Positions 62,209 to 64,000 of a stretch of 64,000 nt of DNA are shown here, one piece after another. The stretch spans positions 372,001 through 436,000 of the forward strand of contig JAIEOQ010000006.1 of the NCBI GenBank assembly GCA_019750335.1, given 5' to 3'. The DNA comes from Candidatus Obscuribacterales bacterium (GTDB taxonomy: Bacteria; Cyanobacteriota; Vampirovibrionia; Obscuribacterales; Obscuribacteraceae). Position 1 is the stretch's first letter, and each line of letters opens with the position of its first letter. Made by a program: the position numbers and the translations under genes. The notes beneath the pieces are model-generated. The model did no database searches, was not told the DNA's origin, and saw only the letters and a list, made by a program, of their open reading frames with translations.

Positions 62209-63573
62209 ATGAAATTTTCAAAGTCAAAATTTCTCAAGTTTTTTAAGATTATTTTGCTGATAGGTATTGTAGGTTTTAGCATTGAGGTTGTTGTTTTTTA
62301 TGTGAGAGACAGATTTGCTCTTGCATTTCAAAATTATGCCCAAACACGTAAAGACCGTGTTGAGATAGTGGAAGAAGGTTCTGATTGTACAAGCAGAACG
62401 ACAATCAAAAGAATTTATTTACCGGTTGGATCAAATTATGTAAGTCTTGGATCGGTTTCGAAATTTGATCAGAATGAGTTTGTCAGTTATGGGCCGGTTC
62501 AAACATTTTCTCGGGTAGCTCTATTAAAGCTTATCGAATCTATCAACAAGTCAAAAAACAGCAAGATTGATTATGCGAGTCTGAATTTAACTGATGAGAG
62601 AGTAAAAAGATCTTGGTTAACGGAAAATGCAACTTCTGATTACGACTTTAGTTATTTTGGCCTCGTGAATAAATATAAGTTACAGGTGGATCTTTCCGAT
62701 TTACCCAAAGCGCTAAAAATGGCTGCTCCAATGGAGAGATTTACAAGCCGACATTATTCTGTAGGAGTATTTCAACCGTTTTCGACTTACATTAGTTGCG
62801 GTGATAAGCTTCCCTGGTCAATTAATGTTGGAGGTAAATGGTGGACTACATATGACCGAAGCGTAAGCTTAGCGCTGGCAGAGCTTTTATTTCCTAATAA
62901 GCAGCCTTTGTCTGATGTAGAGCTATTTTGTTATCCACCCGATGCTAAGGTGGATGAAAAAGGCGTTTGGAGTAATCTGCAAAAGTTTACTGCACAAAAA
63001 AATGCCGCAAAAATTCTTTTAGCAGCAAAACCACTTCCATCTAATACTGTGCTCTATGTGGCTGATGTTGGGCTTCCACGGTATGCATTTGAAGCTAAGC
63101 TAAAACCGTTGAAGCATGACTCAACAATTGATGAAGTCTTTTGTGCTACACCTTTGGATGATATAAATCCAGATTGGAATGTTGCGATTAAAGCTTATGG
63201 TCGCTGTGAAAGTATTGTTGAAGACATATTATGGTTAAAACAGTGGAAGTCGGAGAAATGTTCACCCGATCTGCGCCTTGATATGCGTATAGTGAAATAC
63301 GGTCTAATTTATACAGAGAACGGTCCAAAAAGTTGGCAACAAATAGGCTTAGACTCATTGCCAGATTGTAGATTATCGCTTTTATACAATAATAAAGAGA
63401 GAGGATATTTACTAACCTCGAAAAATGGAAAACAAGTTTATTGCTGTGTTGAATTTAGTTCTATGGAAGATAAGAAACGACGAAAGCTTCATCAAAAGCT
63501 ATATACAACAGAAACGTTTTTGTTGTCTAAGCAGGATGCATTACCAAAAGAGTTGGCTTCAATTTTTGAATAG
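62209..63573 (+). CDS. Unrecognised membrane-anchored protein, tandem paralogue 2
   Basis: A 454-aa protein with an N-terminal helix (about 9-32). GAGG precedes the ATG. Blocks matching paralogue 1 are RIYLPVGSNYVSLG, INKSKNSKIDYASLNLT, LPWSIN, SLALAELLFPN, VWSNLQKFTAQKNAAKI, KPLKHDSTIDEVF, PDWNV, KSWQQIGLDSLPDC and TFLLSKQDALPKELA. Conserved Trp and Cys positions suggest a folded extracytoplasmic domain. Composition is AT-rich. It ends 15 bases before an 11-bp inverted repeat and the copied leader. Confidence 0.7.
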   Translation: MKFSKSKFLKFFKIILLIGIVGFSIEVVVFYVRDRFALAFQNYAQTRKDRVEIVEEGSDCTSRTTIKRIYLPVGSNYVSLGSVSKFDQNEFVSYGPVQTFSRVALLKLIESINKSKNSKIDYASLNLTDERVKRSWLTENATSDYDFSYFGLVNKYKLQVDLSDLPKALKMAAPMERFTSRHYSVGVFQPFSTYISCGDKLPWSINVGGKWWTTYDRSVSLALAELLFPNKQPLSDVELFCYPPDAKVDEKGVWSNLQKFTAQKNAAKILLAAKPLPSNTVLYVADVGLPRYAFEAKLKPLKHDSTIDEVFCATPLDDINPDWNVAIKAYGRCESIVEDILWLKQWKSEKCSPDLRLDMRIVKYGLIYTENGPKSWQQIGLDSLPDCRLSLLYNNKERGYLLTSKNGKQVYCCVEFSSMEDKKRRKLHQKLYTTETFLLSKQDALPKELASIFE

Positions 63574-63588
63574 TAGTTTTGTGTTCAA

Positions 63589-63620
63589 GTAATTACCCCC
63601 ATTTGCATTGGGGTAATTAC
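63589..63620. other. 11-bp perfect inverted repeat ahead of leader copy A
   Basis: GTAATTACCCC (63589-63599) and GGGGTAATTAC (63610-63620) around ten bases. No U-tract follows. The right arm belongs to the duplicated leader. Copy B has the related, tighter GGGGTAATTCCCC at 41350-41362 (minus). It may be an operator built from the half-site GGGGTAATT. Confidence 0.5.
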
Positions 63621-63642
63621 TACCAAAACAGATGAAATGTTC

Positions 63643-63671
63643 TTGCACAAAGGCTTGACGAAGCACATAAT
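63643..63671 (+). promoter_or_regulatory. Predicted promoter in leader copy A
   Basis: -35 TTGCAC (63643-63648), a 17-base spacer, -10 CATAAT (63666-63671), identical to copy B. A start of transcription near 63678 gives a leader of about 60 bases. Confidence 0.65.
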
Positions 63672-63699
63672 TGCAAGACTCAAATTTCAACCTGTCATA

Positions 63700-63717
63700 C
63701 GCTCTTGAGCAAGAGCG
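63700..63717 (+). other. Leader hairpin, copy A
   Basis: CGCTCTT and AAGAGCG pair around GAGC. The loop also allows an eighth pair. It lies 23 bases before the ATG, just upstream of the ribosome binding site, where it could affect translation or message stability. Confidence 0.55.
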
Positions 63718-63740
63718 CCAATCTTTTTGTCGAGGTGTTT

Positions 63741-64000
63741 ATGAAACAGCTTACTATATTTCAACGCAGTAAAAAATCTGCTTCTAATTCTGATTGCAAC
63801 GCAACATTGTGCCCTGCTGACGAGAAAGCGGGTAGTTGCTACATGAGCAAAATAATTATGCTTTTGGTTGCTATAGGCTGCTTCAAGCTTTTTGTAGATA
63901 CTGCGCAACCAGTTATTGCTGATTTTACACCTGGAAGCTTAGCACTAGCCTATTACGGATATGACACTGCCCGAGATATTTCTAGGTTGACTACGGTCAC
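63741..64000 (+). CDS. Membrane protein sharing its leader with the Cys-motif gene; cut by right edge
   Basis: The frame is open from ATG 63741 (CGAGGTG upstream) to the window end, 86 codons. It reads MKQLTIFQRSKKSASNSDCN, then a Cys-containing polar stretch, a membrane helix (about 38-54: IIMLLVAIGCFKLFV) and DTAQPVIADFTPGSLALAYYGY. The first 13 residues match the protein at 40582-41232. The RFCNQC module is absent and the sequence passes almost directly to a helix comparable with that protein's first membrane helix. It may be a version with the Cys module lost or replaced. Its end is not visible. Confidence 0.7.
   Translation, partial: MKQLTIFQRSKKSASNSDCNATLCPADEKAGSCYMSKIIMLLVAIGCFKLFVDTAQPVIADFTPGSLALAYYGYDTARDISRLTTV

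Larger units (their letters stand above)
63602..63779 (+). repeat. Duplicated leader, copy A (promoter, hairpin, RBS and first codons)
   Basis: This 178-bp stretch matches 41194-41370 in reverse orientation, 22 kb away. The 60-base core 63632-63691 differs from copy B at one position. It also shares the hairpin, the CGAGGTG ribosome binding site, the ATG and the codons MKQLTIFQR-x-KKS. Confidence 0.9.

Noticed and set aside
41194..63779. Composite transposon bounded by the inverted leader copies
   Set aside because: No transposase, terminal repeat or target duplication is visible, and the copies contain promoter and coding-start sequence rather than element ends.
1..64000. CRISPR arrays, tRNA or rRNA genes, phage genes
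   Set aside because: No regularly spaced direct repeats, cloverleaf-like intergenic sequence or ribosomal RNA signature was seen. Almost all gaps are under 230 bases.

Overview
The window looks like a chromosomal stretch from an uncultured or little-studied bacterium with moderate, mid-40s GC. It has a lipoprotein-rich envelope, with lipobox signal peptides on several TPR and kelch proteins. It also holds many large GT-C type membrane glycosyltransferases, a giant NdvB-like glucan synthase, two-component systems and fusions such as rhomboid-TPR and TPR-caspase. The mix of DUF4388 (PATAN), WG-repeat, TPR and YfhO proteins would fit a non-photosynthetic Cyanobacteriota relative (Vampirovibrionia/Obscuribacterales). 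That placement is an impression from gene content, not a demonstrated assignment. I see no tRNA or rRNA gene, CRISPR array, transposase or prophage.

Layout. (1) 1-20.9 kb is an envelope-glycan island. A minus-strand operon runs from a priming sugar transferase through rmlA, rmlB, rmlD and an rmlC-like gene into a membrane glycosyltransferase cut by the left edge. It is followed by a GT2/GT-C fusion protein, three further GT-C type membrane proteins, a YfhO-like protein, and an MBOAT acyltransferase paired with an SGNH-like protein. Together they could make dTDP-rhamnose, prime a lipid carrier, add sugars on the outer face of the membrane and O-acylate the product. (2) 21-27 kb is signalling: two paralogous OmpR-type regulators, a histidine kinase translationally coupled to a TPR lipoprotein, two small unknown proteins and a TadE-like pseudopilin. 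(3) 26.9-36.9 kb is mostly housekeeping: mutM, a Ca2+/H+ antiporter, glutamate dehydrogenase, a PATAN plus degenerate-GGDEF protein, a secreted M1 aminopeptidase, and DUF1579 and DUF4383-like proteins. (4) 37-42.8 kb has a TetR regulator divergent from a PAS histidine kinase with a perfect 20-bp palindrome between them, a TPR lipoprotein, a cysteine-motif membrane protein and a rhomboid-TPR protease. (5) 42.8-51.5 kb is one 8.7-kb gene for a cyclic beta-glucan synthase-like enzyme. (6) 51.5-64 kb is an accessory region, more AT-rich to the eye in its right half. It has two paralogous membrane-anchored EEP-fold proteins around a WG-repeat protein, a GH18-like protein overlapping a TPR-caspase, a TPR membrane protein overlapping a kelch lipoprotein, and a tandem pair of proteins of an unrecognised family.

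The most unusual signal is a roughly 178-bp leader present twice in opposite orientation, at 41194-41370 (minus) and 63602-63779 (plus). It carries the same predicted promoter, a hairpin just before the ribosome binding site, and the first dozen codons. Downstream of it the two genes differ, so the leader looks like a duplicated expression cassette. The second copy drives a gene that runs off the right edge.

Starts were moved from the longest possible ORF where a ribosome binding site, signal peptide or overlap argued for it; each case is stated in the entry. Everything here is read by eye. No similarity search or folding calculation was run.
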